Shown in pieces: positions 11,881 through 23,502 of a DNA stretch of 64,000 nt. Within the stretch, counting starts at the first letter, position 1, and every line of letters begins with the position of its first letter. This stretch comes from Tubulanus polymorphus (lineage: Eukaryota; Nemertea; Palaeonemertea; Tubulaniformes; Tubulanidae), in contig NC_134028.1 of assembly GCF_964204645.1 (NCBI RefSeq), forward strand, positions 15,921,263-15,985,262. Reading direction: 5' to 3'. The notes beneath the pieces were generated by a model. The model saw only the letters and a list, made by a program, of their open reading frames with translations. It made no database searches and had not been told where the DNA came from. The position numbers and the translations under genes are program-made.

Positions 11881-13093
11881 TTTCCATTGACTTTTCAAGT
11901 TCAAAGGCAATATGCCGATTACGTTTTCAGTTACGATTGGGGCGTCATCTCTACAAGCGAATGTGATTGAGTGTTTGTTGGATTTTTTACGGGAAAATCC
12001 AATGTGGAAACAGATCAAAATGGCAAGCATTTCATTGAACTCAGGATTGTACGTTAGCTTATAATTTGTTGATTTCAATTATAATTCAATGGAGTTCGGT
12101 TTTACTGTTTCTCTTGATTCGAACGATCTTGTACGATTTTGGATAGAATTATGAGCAGTGATAAAAGTAATTGACTAAATAGTAGAAATAATGGGCAATG
12201 GAATGCGCTTAGCTTTTATGGTGCCCTTATGATGTCACTATTGTACTATGAGAATCCCTGCTGAAGCGATCAATAGAGAGCTGACGTGGCTATAGTTGTC
12301 ACATGCATCCCGTTGTAAAACAACACAGATGAGGCTAAGAGATGTGTGCACCGCACGTATTTCAGACGCGGATTCAGACGGTAGCACCATAGGCACGTGC
12401 TACAGTTGCGAAAATGTCTTCATTCCCGAAGTAGAAAAAGGTTTTGTCTTTATTACATTTTATTATTATTCCAAGATTCTGTCTTTATTACCCGAAAAAG
12501 CAGATTTTTTCGAAATTTCAAAATGCCCTTTTTTGTTTCAAAAATGCCCTTTTTATGAGTTGATCTACCCTCGACAGTGATCCCTGGATCCGCCCCTGTA
12601 TTTTGTTCAATACAAGGATGATAGAATATTGAAATTGCGAGTATTATATTAGCTTAATGGATCATAGATTATAATAAGGGGCTATTAATTGATGAAGTGA
12701 TTAGATTTAGAACAAAAAGTTTTTTCAGCATTGTCAGTTGATAGTTTTGATTTGGTACACTATTCTACAGGGCATTATATTGTAATCCAAATTAATTCAT
12801 ATGTAGAAAAATATTTTTTTTAAATATGCACTCAATGATTTCATGGTGAGCCACAGTGTCATTGAACCTTTATCTGTAGTTGGAACATTTTAGTTTACGC
12901 CTAATCCAAAACATTATCGCAAGTTTTATATTCATATCTACCCTCTGTCTCTTTAAAGTCCATAACTTTCTCCCTCTTTGAAATGTGATCATGTTATTGC
13001 TGAACTGAAAAAAGGAGATATTAGACGCCAAAATAGTTTGCTTAATCATTACTGTCTAATCCATAATTATTAGGTGTTATTTTGGTTACTCTG

Positions 13094-13858
13094 ATGATTG
13101 AGTTTAGCCCCATATTAGAAAATAAATGGTTTGATCATCAAATGTGGGTTTTGCTTATATTAGCAGTCATGTTGTCACTATTTCTGATGTCACTCTGGTT
13201 GCTATGGAATTTGAAATTTATGAGTGAGTTTTTAAGAATAATAAAAAAGTATCCTGTGGAAGGGAGGTGTAAACCACCGAAAATGTGATTGAAATCAATG
13301 AAACTTGTTAAATGAATGAACTTTTCTTGATTATTGTTGGCTAAAACTATTGAAAATGTCCTCCTTTGTAGATCAGGGTTATTGGATATCATATGCCTGA
13401 GTAATCCAGACGCAGAGAAATTATATGATGATAAGATATTGGAACAAAAGCGTTTCTACTCTCAAAGGTATGTTATGTTTTTTCATTAGGATCTAGTCAG
13501 ATCCAAGTCCATATCTGCAATTGCTGCTTTAGGGCCAGCCTAACAGATAAGCACTCAGAGGACTTCAGAGGGTTATTTCGACTGTACCTGATCACATATT
13601 CATATGCATACTACCTGGAAACATAACCAATTCTTTGTTGTCTAATTTTGAATATGATTTTCAACAAAATCAGCCAATCCCTTAAAAACCTTGCCTATGC
13701 TGACTTCATTCTGAAAGAAGCTCTTCAAAAAGCTAATTTATAAATATGAACACTGTTGAAGTGGACTAATATTGATGATTTATATTGTTAGTTTTATTGA
13801 ACATATCCCTCCAAGCATTGTTCCAACAATGCTACTGAGGTTTTTATCAGAAATTTGA
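13094..13858 (+). CDS. Putative small single-pass membrane protein, three exons
   Basis: Exons 13,094-13,266, 13,372-13,467 and 13,792-13,858 join in phase (173+96+67 bases) to give 111 residues. The donors are AG|GTGTAA and AG|GTATGT; the first acceptor follows TCCTTTGTAG, and the second (TTGTTAG) is weak. The start at 13,094 gives MIEFSPILENKW; an in-frame ATG at 13,142 is an alternative. Residues of roughly 18-38 are strongly hydrophobic (MWVLLILAVMLSLFLMSLWL), so a membrane anchor or signal anchor is likely, followed by a basic segment and a soluble C-terminus. I do not recognise the family. It is the only candidate host gene I can support and could also be part of a longer gene. Everything beyond the open frames and splice sites is inference. 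Confidence 0.35.
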
Positions 13859-14190
13859 GAACTCTGCGTTCCAAGTTTTACCATCTTTCTTTCTTTGAGG
13901 GCATACTGCATTCAGTTTGTTATCCAATTGTCTTTCCATCTGTCTGTCCAACTCTAAATATGTTGAAATATGTGGTGTGGTTAGCAACTGACTCGATTTT
14001 AGCTCAAAGTCACAGTAAGCCATCTTGTATTTTTCAATGCTTAGCTCATGAAAAAGTTTGAGGAAAATTTATAGATATGAATTTATAAAACTGTGATGGC
14101 GGTAAATTGGGAAATATTGTAATACATTTGTATAGGATTGTACTAGGCGATTACATTGGCGGTGGCGGTATGCGAGGGACAGTAGATCAG

Positions 14191-14327
14191 GGGCCAGTTG
14201 CACAGTCGTGACTTAAGTCCAAAAGTGGTCTTAAATCTTTAGACTGGTCTTAAGTTGTTAGTTTGGCTATAGAACTAATTTGTTCTTAGACTGGTCTTAA
14301 GTCTTAGCCATGACTATGCAACTGGCC
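14191..14327. mobile_element. Palindromic MITE rich in CTTAAG
   Basis: GGCCAGTTGCACAGTC at the left is inverted at the right (GACTATGCAACTGGCC). The interior is filled with GGTCTTAAGT-type repeats that can pair with each other. It is non-coding. Confidence 0.7.
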
Positions 14328-14713
14328 AAAGGGCTTTTCCTGTACATTTTAGATACCAATGTTCATTTCCGATGAAATGTAGGTGGTAGGTGAGGTTGGT
14401 GGTGAATCGGGGGCGTTAAGTCGATGTATGACTGTACATTTTTTTCAGCAGCACATATGGGTATTTACATATATCCGTGCTTACATACTTGCGCGTCATA
14501 CACCACAACTATGTGGTGTATTGATCTATTCACTTTTGCTAAAGCGTGCCTCGCATGTGGCCTAATTAAACTTCCCAAGAAACTGCAAATAATTCTAGCA
14601 ACTGCAAATTCTAAATCTTTAAAATAATGAGTAGGCTTATAATGAAACCTTTATGAATCATGAATGTTTAGACTCTAGCAGTTGGCCTTATGTGGTCGAA
14701 ACAACTGTGGTGA

Positions 14714-14875
14714 CATGGATGCAAAGCTTGTACCCATAGACTGCATAGTCAACTTAATTGGCCTATGTCATGGGTTTGTGGCAGTTTTGACAAGGGCAGA
14801 CTGTATCCAGTGGTGGGCATGGTAAGAAATATACTTACATTTAATTTTAATAGTATGGATTAAACCTGCACCATC
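14714..14875 (+). repeat. Dispersed repeat, copy 2
   Basis: Second copy of the repeat at 11,699-11,880, same orientation, with small indels and substitutions throughout. Confidence 0.7.
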
Positions 14876-14959
14876 ACGTAAATTTAGGAAATTCTATATT
14901 AGGAATTTTGTATCATGTTAACTAATGATAAGTTCTTAATAATTTCATGATGATCCCTC

Positions 14960-16460
14960 ATCAAACGATCCAATTCATCAGCTCCTTCAGGCATAACTTC
15001 ATGTCTGGAGTGAATCAGGTACACTAAATGTGAGAAAAAGTTGATTATCATCAGCATTAACCCTTAACTTGCCGCAAGTCTGTTCGCACGGAACAGAAGC
15101 GAACGAATTTACTGATATTGTTTCTTTTCGAATACATTTAAAAGACAATTTGTCTGCAAGCTCTCGCGTTATAAACGAGCGTTGCGATCCTGTATCGAAC
15201 AGAACATTCGCGTCCACAGAAAACGAATCTGCATATGCGGAACTATGCACAGATGCTACCGCTGTTTCTTGAACCGACGAATTTACACGAGACGAGACGT
15301 AATGCTGACCTGCCGAATTATCGGGAACATTAGACTGCGCTGGCGCAAGCGACGGCGACAGAGAGTCAGGTTGCGATAACGGCGCAGGCGGTTGCGCTGA
15401 CGATTCACTAGACGGATCCCGACCTCTATTTCCTGACGATGCATCTTTCGAATCGCATATACTATGTATGATGGTTGCTCTTACATGTTTTACACCGCGA
15501 ATTCAATTTACAGTCTCTGTTGATGTCCCTGTCAAAGACAATTACGACAAAGCCGTTTTTGCATTATAACTTTCTTCCGAGCAGGAACTGAACTGAATTT
15601 TCTACAGCCTGTCGACGAATGATCTCCCTGACAAAATGCGCACTGATAAGACGATCTACTACTACTTTGACCCCCAGAACCGGTACCAGTAACTTTAAAT
15701 GTAGCAATAGATGGCGATTCTTGCGACGCTAAACTGATACAACCACGCGACTCTAATACTCTAAGCTCTTGAGCCATGTACTCCAATAACCAATCAAAGT
15801 CCCACTCTTCAATTAAATGTACGCGTAATGTTGTCAACAAATGTAGTAGGCAATTGTTCTAATATGCGCGGAACTAGGATTTCACCATACAATTTCGTAA
15901 CTTTACCAAGTGCGGATAAAGATCTGACGTAAGTTTGTATAACATCATAATAATGACGAACAGACACAACAGTATGGTCTGGTGATTTCAAGTTCAATAA
16001 CGCTTTATGATATGCGTTTCCCAGCAAATACGGTTGACCAAAACGAGGTTTTAAAACACACACTGCACTCATATAGTTAGAACCAGAAACCGTAAACCCG
16101 GAAATCGCTGAAGCTGCACTGCCCGATAGCTACACTACCAGATAATTAAATTTATTGGCCTCGCTGATTTGTGGGTTCGCATGCACTGCGGATTCAAAAG
16201 TCCCAGAACCCTTGCCACTTCAGAAAATCACCGTCAAATTTGGGCAAGACGAGTTTCATATGCATATGCACACGCGGCTTGACATGATTGTCACCAGTAT
16301 TAGGAACTGAACCATCAGCCCTATAGTCTGTAAATGTATGAATTCGGGCAACAATTCTATCGATCTTACTGTCCCATTCATCGTACTCAATAAATTCTGC
16401 TGTGGTTTTGGCTTCATCATCCCCGAGGGATTCTAGAAGTTCTCTCGTTGCTTATTTCGA
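14960..16460 (-). pseudogene. Old BEL/Pao gag-protease fragment
   Basis: Read on the minus strand, the pieces line up as BEL/Pao gag then protease. About 16,450-16,200 contains LPKFDGDFLKWQGFWDF, the start of the DUF1759 gag block, cut by a stop and frameshift. 16,072-15,809 continues it. 15,840-15,532 holds a zinc knuckle beginning CAFCQGDHSSTGC. 15,250-14,999 contains the aspartic protease motif LFDTGSQRSF, with the D-T-G active site. The reverse transcriptase and LTRs are missing. It differs clearly in sequence from the element at 18,416-23,667, so it is a separate family and not a duplicate. Several frameshifts mark it as dead. Confidence 0.8.
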
Positions 16461-16739
16461 ACTAACAACATTATTTAACATACGTTACCACACCTCGAGG
16501 GACCAAACTTGAATATCTGAAAAATGAAATTGATTTTATGAATCGAATACACCAGAGACCTATCCCTGTTAAATAAGGTTTAGGAATATGATGTTTAGGA
16601 GGGTTGAATAGCAATAGGCCTAAGCGCCTTCTGTCAGACCTACGCGCATGTTGTTTGTCGCTGCTGATAGACTGAATTCCATACACAGCCTTAGACTTAA
16701 ACCCCAACCTACAACCACCAGTACCAGGTAATTTCCGGC

Positions 16740-16950
16740 CAATGTTTGACGACATAGCCATTTTGCCATAGACAGGATCTGTTACCTTTTTTGCTTCCTT
16801 CTTAACGAATGAAATTAGGTGGCTTAACTTAATAACTGAACCAGTTTCTTTAACTTCATAAACAAGGTTGCACCACCTGGCTTGCAATATATAATATGTG
16901 GGTAGTTTCTGAACCAGCTTCTTCATGTTGTCCGGGTACTCCACCCACAT
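16740..16950 (-). pseudogene. Gag-like retroelement fragment
   Basis: A minus-strand open frame running 16,950-16,471 has an N-terminal part (KLVQKLPTYYILQARWCNLV, then FVKKEAKKVTDPVYGKM) that resembles gag proteins of BEL-like retroelements, with the pattern LP..LQ.RW followed by a FV..EA....DPVYG block. The rest of the frame shows nothing recognisable. It lies just upstream of the gag fragment above and could be its N-terminal part or a separate insertion. Confidence 0.45.
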
Positions 16951-17239
16951 CGGTGCAGAACGATTTTGGCAGTATACGGTGGTGTTTTACTATGCATTAG
17001 AAATGTACATTCATGAGAAAACCTTGCAGTAGGTGGGGGTGGGGGTATATGGGAGGGCGGTATATCGGGGGGTGACTGTAATTATATTTATAAAAACCAT
17101 CAGCAAAGCATCCATGATAGGTCTTAAAACTGCGTAATTTCAAATTCAAATTTATTCTTAGTAAATTGTGCTCAAATCTCATTTAACTCCTCGAAGTCAT
17201 ACTCAAGATGTCGTCTCAGGGCTTCCATTTTCCAGTAAG

Positions 17240-17960
17240 TAAGCTAACACAAAACATCAACTGTTATGTGTTATCTACTTCACAAGAAATAAAAGTGAAC
17301 CAAACGTATTAAAATGAAATGTGTAAACAAGAAGATAATTTCAGAGTTATTATATGACTTTATGTTTTGCGACAGGTTATTTCACTTCCATACTTTCGTT
17401 AAGTTACAGACCCCCTCCACCATACTCAGTGCATATGTATTAATTAAAATTTCCGTGGTGAAATGTTCCAATTTAAGTACCAGAATTTAACTAAACGAAT
17501 GATCGTTGAGTGGCGCCATCTGTATCATAGATTTCTGGACGAATTGCCCCCACTGTTCTCATATTTCATAGAAGAAAAATAGCAATAATCGAGCATATTT
17601 GTTCTTTAAAAAGTTAGGCTTTGTATGGTTGAGGCCAAAAGCTAGAGGCCAGGCCAAACAAATAGAAGGGCCAAACCGAAAGGGCCAGGCCATGTTTTGC
17701 ACTCACCCAACAAAATAATCTTTTTCACTTGAACGTACAATAATATGAACCTGGGATTTCTTCTTATATCCATATTATGCCTTGTTTCTGACCATGTACG
17801 GAACACAGCTTGTTTAGGTCGTTTTGGAAATTCACTGGTCCTGTACATTTTGGATTATTCTGTATATCATTTGATAGTGAAGAAAAGGTGACTTAGTATA
17901 CTACTTTGCGTTACTCTGGTTGGATCATATTTTCCAAGATGACGCAGTTCCGTTGATTTC
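17240..17960. other. Non-coding stretch
   Basis: No gene or repeat boundary is seen. A GGCC-rich patch at about 17,640-17,690 (GAGGCCAGGCC, GGGCCAGGCC) is the only local feature. Confidence 0.4.
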
Positions 17961-17969
17961 AGCCTTTTT

Positions 17970-18300
17970 TCTTTCATAGAAAAATACTGGGCCATTTAAG
18001 CGCCCCATGACTATTAATGCCATTTCCTAACAGCGTGTTTAGTAATCGCTGATGTAGTACCTTATCAAATGCTTTTTCGAAATCTATGAAGACTAATTAA
18101 GGCTTAACAATCGATTTGCCAGAGTGAAAAAACCATCTGTGCCCATCATCCATGGTATCAAGTAAGCCTAATTGACTGTTTGTAGCCCTTCCTTATATAA
18201 AACCGTGTTGACCGTTGAACAGGATTCTAAATTCCCTTCATTGTCATAACATACTGGGGCTGCGTAGACACATTATCCAGAAAAGATCAAGAATACGACC
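17970..18300 (-). pseudogene. Non-LTR retrotransposon (LINE) reverse transcriptase fragment
   Basis: Minus-strand reading gives NGQHGF followed by LLDTMDDG, then VFIDFEKAFDKVLHQRLL, which carries the first catalytic Asp of LINE reverse transcriptases (family pattern .xDF.KAFD.V.H..LL). Stops interrupt the frame twice. The fragment is about 100 residues and abuts the Gypsy integrase piece ending at 18,415. The CR1/L2 or Jockey group cannot be decided from this length. Confidence 0.7.
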
Positions 18301-18329
18301 AAGGCTATGCAGAAAACCCGTTATCACTG

Positions 18330-18415
18330 CTTTGCAGCTATACTTCAGATTGTTATATGAATGACTTTTTTTTATTCCCAATGGTACACCGTATACTTGA
18401 AACCAATTTTTAACC
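18330..18415 (-). pseudogene. Gypsy integrase core, downstream half
   Basis: Immediately beyond the BEL target duplication the minus strand reads WVKNWFQVYGVPLGI, the continuation of the Gypsy integrase core whose upstream half ends at 23,668. The family normally reads AKAWV..WF..YGVP at this point, so the two halves were one domain before the BEL insertion. The frame degenerates towards 18,330. Confidence 0.75.
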
Positions 18416-18596
18416 TGTCAAGACGCTGTAAAAAGGGGGCAAAATCCTTCCCTCGAAAAACTAACACGTTTTCTCTATAAAGGACTGTATTCTACTGACT
18501 ATATAAATCTCCCGTGGTCACCCGTGAGAATGTCCGACCAATGCAGTAACGCATGACTGCGCCCATATATAAATAAATAAACATAAATATCTGACA
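18416..18596 (-). repeat. BEL/Pao LTR (3' LTR in element orientation)
   Basis: 181 bp, with plus-strand ends TGTCAAGACGC and ATATCTGACA. It matches 23,503-23,667 almost throughout and has an extra run (CCCCCTTTTTACAG on the minus strand) near one end. It contains TATATAAA-like and AATAAA-like stretches suited to LTR transcription and processing signals. Confidence 0.9.
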
Positions 18597-18651
18597 TTCT
18601 CCGGGGCCACAAAGAGTTACAAATAAATTTCAGAAATTCGGAATAAATCGA

Positions 18652-19113
18652 TTAATCGCGATCGTCTTCTTCTGATTCTTCATCATGGGCGATTCTTCTG
18701 ATCTTGTCTCGTGCCTTCGTTGCGGCACCTCGTGGTAACCGAGATAGCAACACGTCCGCATCAGAATCGTCTACTTCAGCATCTCGTCCAGACTGTGGAC
18801 GGGACACGTCACCCTCTGTAGCTTCTCGGACCTCCAAAGGATAAAGTTTCGATATGGAGCGATTGGTTGAACCATTCTTAGTACGTAGTGACACGAAACG
18901 TACTAAACTGTCTCTACCATAATGCAGATCTGTAACGACACCCATCTGCCACTTTGACCTTGGCTCTTCATCCTCGATCAGCACAACATCTCCGCAACTT
19001 ATGAATAGTTCATTCTTGCCGGCTTTCTGTTGATAGTATTCACGCAAAGACGTCAAGTACTCTCGCGCCCATCTATTCCAAAAGTGCTGAATAATTACAG
19101 ACAGATGTTTCAA
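18652..19113 (-). pseudogene. BEL/Pao pol C-terminal domain (DUF5641-like)
   Basis: The 153-codon frame contains WNRWAREYLTSLREYYQQK and GDVVLIEDEEPRSKWQMGVV, the usual pattern of the small C-terminal domain after BEL integrases (W..EYL..L, then GD.VL..D...R..W..G.V). An acidic, arginine-rich tail follows. It lies next to the 3' LTR as expected. Its start codon is internal to the former polyprotein and not meaningful. Confidence 0.85.
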
Positions 19114-19141
19114 TCTCGATTCTGCGACACTAGGCTTCAGC

Positions 19142-19690
19142 TCAGTCTGGGTCCACTAATTCCCCCGGGGCCACATACGAATGCGCCAATGAGGTGACAC
19201 GCCTACCAACCATAAGCTGAGACGGAGTTAAAGGATTCTCATCCGACGGGTCTGATGACAAATAGGTTAACGGACGATCGTTCACGACGCTTTCTACTTC
19301 GGTTATGACGGTTCGAAACTCATCGATAGTTAAAAGCGCTCGACCAACGATTTTCTTCAAAACACTCTTCACGACTCCTACTAAGCGCTCCCAATAGCCT
19401 GCGACCCAGGGGGCACGTTTCGGTATGAAATTCCACGATACGCCGTGTTGACTAATAAACTCCTTAGCCTTAATGAACGTAGAAGCATTGTCCGACAATA
19501 TTTTCTTCGGTAGTGATCTTCTCGCAACAAATCTTCTAAACGCGCGAATAAACGATGCAGTTGTTAGGTCTTCTGTCACCTCGAGATGTACACCACGACT
19601 AACCGAACACGTAATAAGACAAATATATGCCTTTCCGATAGGAGACGGAGTTCTGACGTTAAACGGTCCAGCATAATCCAGTCCGGTATA
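19142..19690 (-). pseudogene. BEL/Pao integrase catalytic core
   Basis: The minus-strand frame includes DYAGPF with the first catalytic Asp, then KILSDNASTF with the second, and GYWERLVGVVK with the catalytic Glu, so the DDE triad looks complete. The segment PLTPSQLMVGRR follows, as is usual in BEL integrases. It is separated from the C-terminal domain by a frameshift near 19,130. Confidence 0.88.
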
Positions 19691-19699
19691 AAAGAACGC

Positions 19700-20560
19700 T
19701 GGAACTCAAGCAACTCTATTTACTGATAGCGGCAGAGGATCCGGAAAACGGAACGGACGGCTGTTGAATCTACGACAAATGACACATTGACAGAGGCGAC
19801 TTTTAACCAGTTGATGGATGCACGGCAGTACATCTGATGTATGCACGATACAGTAGAATTTACTCCCAGGTGGAATACCTTCTCATGCACATCTTTTATA
19901 ACGAGATTACTAAATGCATGTAACTTCGGCAGCAGACACGGATATTTCGTAGAAGAAGCAATATCAGCGTTATCGATTCTACCGCAAGAGCGTATGAGCC
20001 CTTCTACGTCCATATAAAGCTGCAATTGACGGATTATCGGAGTTTTGACTTTCACCTGACCACCTGACAATACGGTATGAACATCTGGAAACTCAGAACG
20101 TTGCAAGTCTCTGATCCACGACAATCGCGCTGCTTCTAACTCGGTTTGATCCAAAGGTTCAATAAATCGACGCACCCAGGCGGTCGCGCAACAACTTGCG
20201 GAGACTCGACATCCTAGTCGCATCCACTATTTCAGTCCACATCGGTACCCACTTCCATAGCAGAAATAAATGCTGAATATGGCGACCATGTCGGACGACT
20301 CCCAGAAACCAATCATTTTCATTTTGGTCCATGCCACCATAACGGATTACTATGTAGGTCATCGGTCGACTCACGCGATAATAAATCAGCTGGGTTTTCC
20401 TGCGTTGGACAGAAACCCCATTCAGCATCAGGAATCAAACTCCTGATCTCCTTAACCTTATTAGCTTCAAACGACTTCAATGGTTTCTCAGTAGAAATCC
20501 TGTACAGTACAGATTGGTTGTCTGACCACATGTACAATTTCAACGGTTGACCGATTTCCC
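19700..20560 (-). pseudogene. BEL/Pao RNase H end and integrase zinc-binding region, frameshifted
   Basis: Three short overlapping frames cover this part. 20,543-20,319 carries LYMWSDNQSVLYRI and the segment ENPADLLSR, the end of RNase H. 20,428-20,159 and 20,223-19,720 then carry the region leading to the integrase zinc-binding domain (CGRIDNADI, KDVHEKVFHLGVNS). At least three frame changes are needed to read through, so this region is inactive. Confidence 0.8.
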
Positions 20561-21744
20561 GAATAACGTGACCCTATAACTGCAGCGATAAGTTCCAGTT
20601 GCGGTACTGTCAAAGGTTTGACGGGCGCAACGCGCGGCTTCGACATCAGGAAACTCGACTGCCCTGACTTAACAGGATACCCTACAGCACCATACGACTT
20701 CTCGCTGGCGTCCGCGAAAACATGTAGCTCATAGCTAGATATTGAGTCTATTCCAGTGTCAAACAATTTCCTAGGATAGGATCGGTTCAGCATCGACGTA
20801 ATATTATGAACCGCGGTTATCCATCTACATCTAATTTCGTCTGGTACAGGTTCATCCCAAGAATATCCTGATTTCCAAAGATCTTGCATCAGTAACTTCG
20901 GTGTCACTAAGACCGGCGAGATAAATCCTAATGGATCATAAACTTTCGCTGAATCGCTGTGTATCATACGTTTAGTTACGACATCCTGATCTATAGATGT
21001 AAATTTGACCGAATTCTGCTCAATTTCATCTACGCTTGCATCCCATTTTATACCTAAGACTTTGACTTTTGACGATTTCTCATTGACGCAATCAATTTCC
21101 GCCAAATGCTGAACGTCACGACTATTACTCGTCCACGAACGCAAGTTAAATCCACCTTTGCCTAACAGTTCGCGAGAATTCCTGTAGAAATCAGTTAACT
21201 CTGCCTGACTGTTCATACTACTGATTACATTGTCCACATAAACGTTCCTCTTAATTACGTCACTCGTCACGCTCAGATTCATGTCCAGATGCTTCAGTAC
21301 GGTTGCGTTAAGTATAAACGGCGAACACGTAGCCCCAAATAAAACGACTCGAAACCTGTACGTCACCAACTCACTGTTCGGATCTCCTGCATCTTTCAAC
21401 CAGAGAAAGCGAGTAAAATTCTTATCTTCATCAGCCAATTCAATTTGAAGAAAAGCCTTCTCGATATCAGATACAGCAGCAAACTGTCCTAAACGAAAAC
21501 GCTACAAAATACCCAAGACATCGTTATGAAGAGACGGTCCTGCTTCCAAGCAGTCATTCAAGCTTACGGATGAGTACATCTTACATGAACAATCGAACAC
21601 AATCCGTAATGGCGTTGTCGCTGAATTACGGACGACTTCATGATGTGGTAAATAATGAGAAAGTTCATCACTAGGCATCGCTTCAGGCACCTGCTCAATA
21701 AACTCCCTGCGTTCCTGCTCCTTTATTATGCGGTCATACTTCAA
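20560..21744 (-). pseudogene. BEL/Pao reverse transcriptase and RNase H
   Basis: The frame from 21,744 has LPHHEVVR and RIVFDCSC, the N-terminal RT blocks. A TAG at about 21,500 interrupts it, after which the same frame continues with SDIEKAFLQIELADEDK (first catalytic Asp) and FGATCSPF. The palm motif is YVDN in place of the more usual YVDD. RNase H begins at ELHVFADASEKSYGAVGY. The single stop and the frameshift at about 20,550 are the main lesions. Confidence 0.9.
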
Positions 21745-22310
21745 GCAACGATTCTCTATACAATCTATTAATAGTCGACAAAGTACGTTGGCGCGAGATC
21801 TCGTAATTACTATTCAAAACCGGGTGATCAGCCTTCCATGGAAGTCGCGCGGTGTAACGACCGTGACAGAACGATATTGACTCAGCGCAGTACTGCTCGG
21901 CAGTTAAAGTCTCACAATGAGTATTGTCCGGATGTTCAATGCCGATTGCCTCCAAGTCCCATAGCCTTTGTATGCCTTGCTGGTCGTCAGCATGGTCAGA
22001 CAATAGATTCAAAACTTTGAATGAAGATTCGTTACACGGTTCTTTGACCGGACCGGACAGCAAGTATCCCAGTTTCGATTTAAGAGCAATAGGGCCATCT
22101 CCACTGGAATGTCGTATCACCTCGTCCAAGACAATGCTGTAGTAATGTCGGCTCCGATTAACAACGATATGTTAAAAACATCCGTACCAGTCAAAGGATT
22201 AGCAAATGTCAGTCCACTTAAATACTGATAGTTTTTCACCGAGTGACTCTTGTCTTTAACTGGTGCTGCGATATTAGGTACGACTAATAATTCTAGTTCA
22301 ATTTTTTCCC
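21734..22310 (-). pseudogene. BEL/Pao protease C-terminal remnant and linker
   Basis: Frames 22,575-22,117 (its last part) and 22,129-21,734 give LLIGADITTALSW and KLGYLLSGPV, which follow the retropepsin in BEL polyproteins. The active-site D-T/S-G segment itself is absent: the gag zinc knuckles run almost directly into this part. A frameshift lies near 22,125. Deletion of the catalytic half of the protease explains the missing sequence. Confidence 0.75.
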
Positions 22311-23479
22311 CGGTATGACAAATTGAATAGATTGAATAGACTCGTGTGGTGTTTTCCCTTACAAGAAAGACAACTTTTATTCGATGCGCATTTTCTAATC
22401 TGGTGATTCCCGGATAGACAATTAAAACAAAGGCGCAATTCTTTGGCACGATTACGACGCGCTTCGTTGGTAACGTATACCGTACAATTACTTGCTTTGT
22501 GACTCGACATACAATAATGACACTGCAACGGTTGACGGCCATTTTTACTACCAGTAGGCTTTGTCCCTGAACCAACCACGGTCATGGTAGATATACCCTC
22601 AGTAATTGTTGGCTGACCGGCTTCCAATATCAAAATCTCGTTGTCAATGGCGGACAAAATATCACTCAGCAAATATTCTCGGCTACCGTATTCACGAGCA
22701 ATGTTACGCCTCAATTCCGACGGCATTTTATCCAGAATAATTGGGACTAACAATCCACTGAAATACTCGTCAGATTTCCCATAGGATTTCAAAGTCCTTA
22801 TATACGATTCTAGTTTGTCCGAAAATCGACGTAAACTTACGAACGAATAAACCGGTTTTTCAAGGTCAACAAGCGCTCTCATGTACGCATTCGTTAACAG
22901 GTGCTTTTGGCCATAACGTTTTTCCAAAATACCACAGGCTTCAATATACGCACTGTCCGTCAGTGGTAAACCAGAAATGCAATCTGCAGCCTCACCAACT
23001 AATTGGCTCCTAAGATAATTAAATTTTTGAACGCTTGCCATGTTAGCAGAATGTATCGCGGCTCGAAAACTATCCCAAAATGACGACCATTCAATAATGT
23101 TGCCCGAAAATTGAGGTAGAGTCAATTTAGGAAGATTCACCTTCTGTCTTTCCTTGCTAGTCGACGATTGCGGTTCTTCGACAGTAGGAAAATCCGCAAA
23201 TCTAGCTCGGATTTCGGCGATTCGTATCCGCATGCTTCTCACGTCCTCCTCAGCAGTGACGAAGAATGAATTAAAAGCATCGTCCGTTGCCGACGCCTCC
23301 AGAATTTGCTCGTTGATTTCGACGATCTTAGCAATTCTGTCATTCAGCATTTTAAAATTCTCCGTAATTTTAACGACATCCGAATAGTTCTTCAAATTCA
23401 CTTTTTCTTCTAATTCCTGTGCGTGTTTCGTAAATAACCCACGGTGGGTGTTTCTACTGCGTTCCAATGCAGTCGTCAT
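22298..23479 (-). CDS. gag: BEL/Pao Gag (DUF1759 and zinc knuckles)
   Basis: This open frame starts best at the ATG at 23,479 (MTTALERSRNTH), 24 bases inside the 5' LTR; the frame is also open into the LTR. A helical N-terminal third is followed by the DUF1759 block (LPKLTLPQFSGNIIEWSSFW, then FNYLRSQLVGEA) and by zinc knuckles (CHYCMSSHKASNC, CFNCLSGNHQIRKC, CLSCKGKHH). Gag would form cytoplasmic virus-like particles and bind element RNA. The frame ends soon after the last knuckle because of the protease deletion. It is the best-preserved gene of the element. Confidence 0.85.
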   Translation of the reverse strand: MTTALERSRNTHRGLFTKHAQELEEKVNLKNYSDVVKITENFKMLNDRIAKIVEINEQILEASATDDAFNSFFVTAEEDVRSMRIRIAEIRARFADFPTVEEPQSSTSKERQKVNLPKLTLPQFSGNIIEWSSFWDSFRAAIHSANMASVQKFNYLRSQLVGEAADCISGLPLTDSAYIEACGILEKRYGQKHLLTNAYMRALVDLEKPVYSFVSLRRFSDKLESYIRTLKSYGKSDEYFSGLLVPIILDKMPSELRRNIAREYGSREYLLSDILSAIDNEILILEAGQPTITEGISTMTVVGSGTKPTGSKNGRQPLQCHYCMSSHKASNCTVYVTNEARRNRAKELRLCFNCLSGNHQIRKCASNKSCLSCKGKHHTSLFNLFNLSYRGKN

Positions 23480-23502
23480 AGTCGCTTTTGCCGAGGGACC
23501 AA

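Larger units (their letters stand above)
9940..13090. other. Gene-poor stretch with small repeats
   Basis: No gene is recognised. The stretch holds a hairpin at 10,819-10,850, a long inverted repeat at 10,998-11,162, a direct repeat of about 27 bp (GATGTTTACGGC...) at 10,371 and 10,635, and a dispersed repeat at 11,699-11,880. The 94-codon open frame at 12,296 has no recognisable motif. Confidence 0.5.

Noticed and set aside
12296-12580. 94-codon open frame
   Set aside because: No ATG at its beginning, no motif and no splice context. It ends next to a CCTGGATCCGCCCCTG sequence that resembles a transposon terminus, without a partner.
17208-17240. Short first exon (ATG TCG TCT CAG ...) followed by GTAAGTAAG
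   Set aside because: Only nine codons and no downstream exon could be matched; a donor consensus alone is weak evidence.
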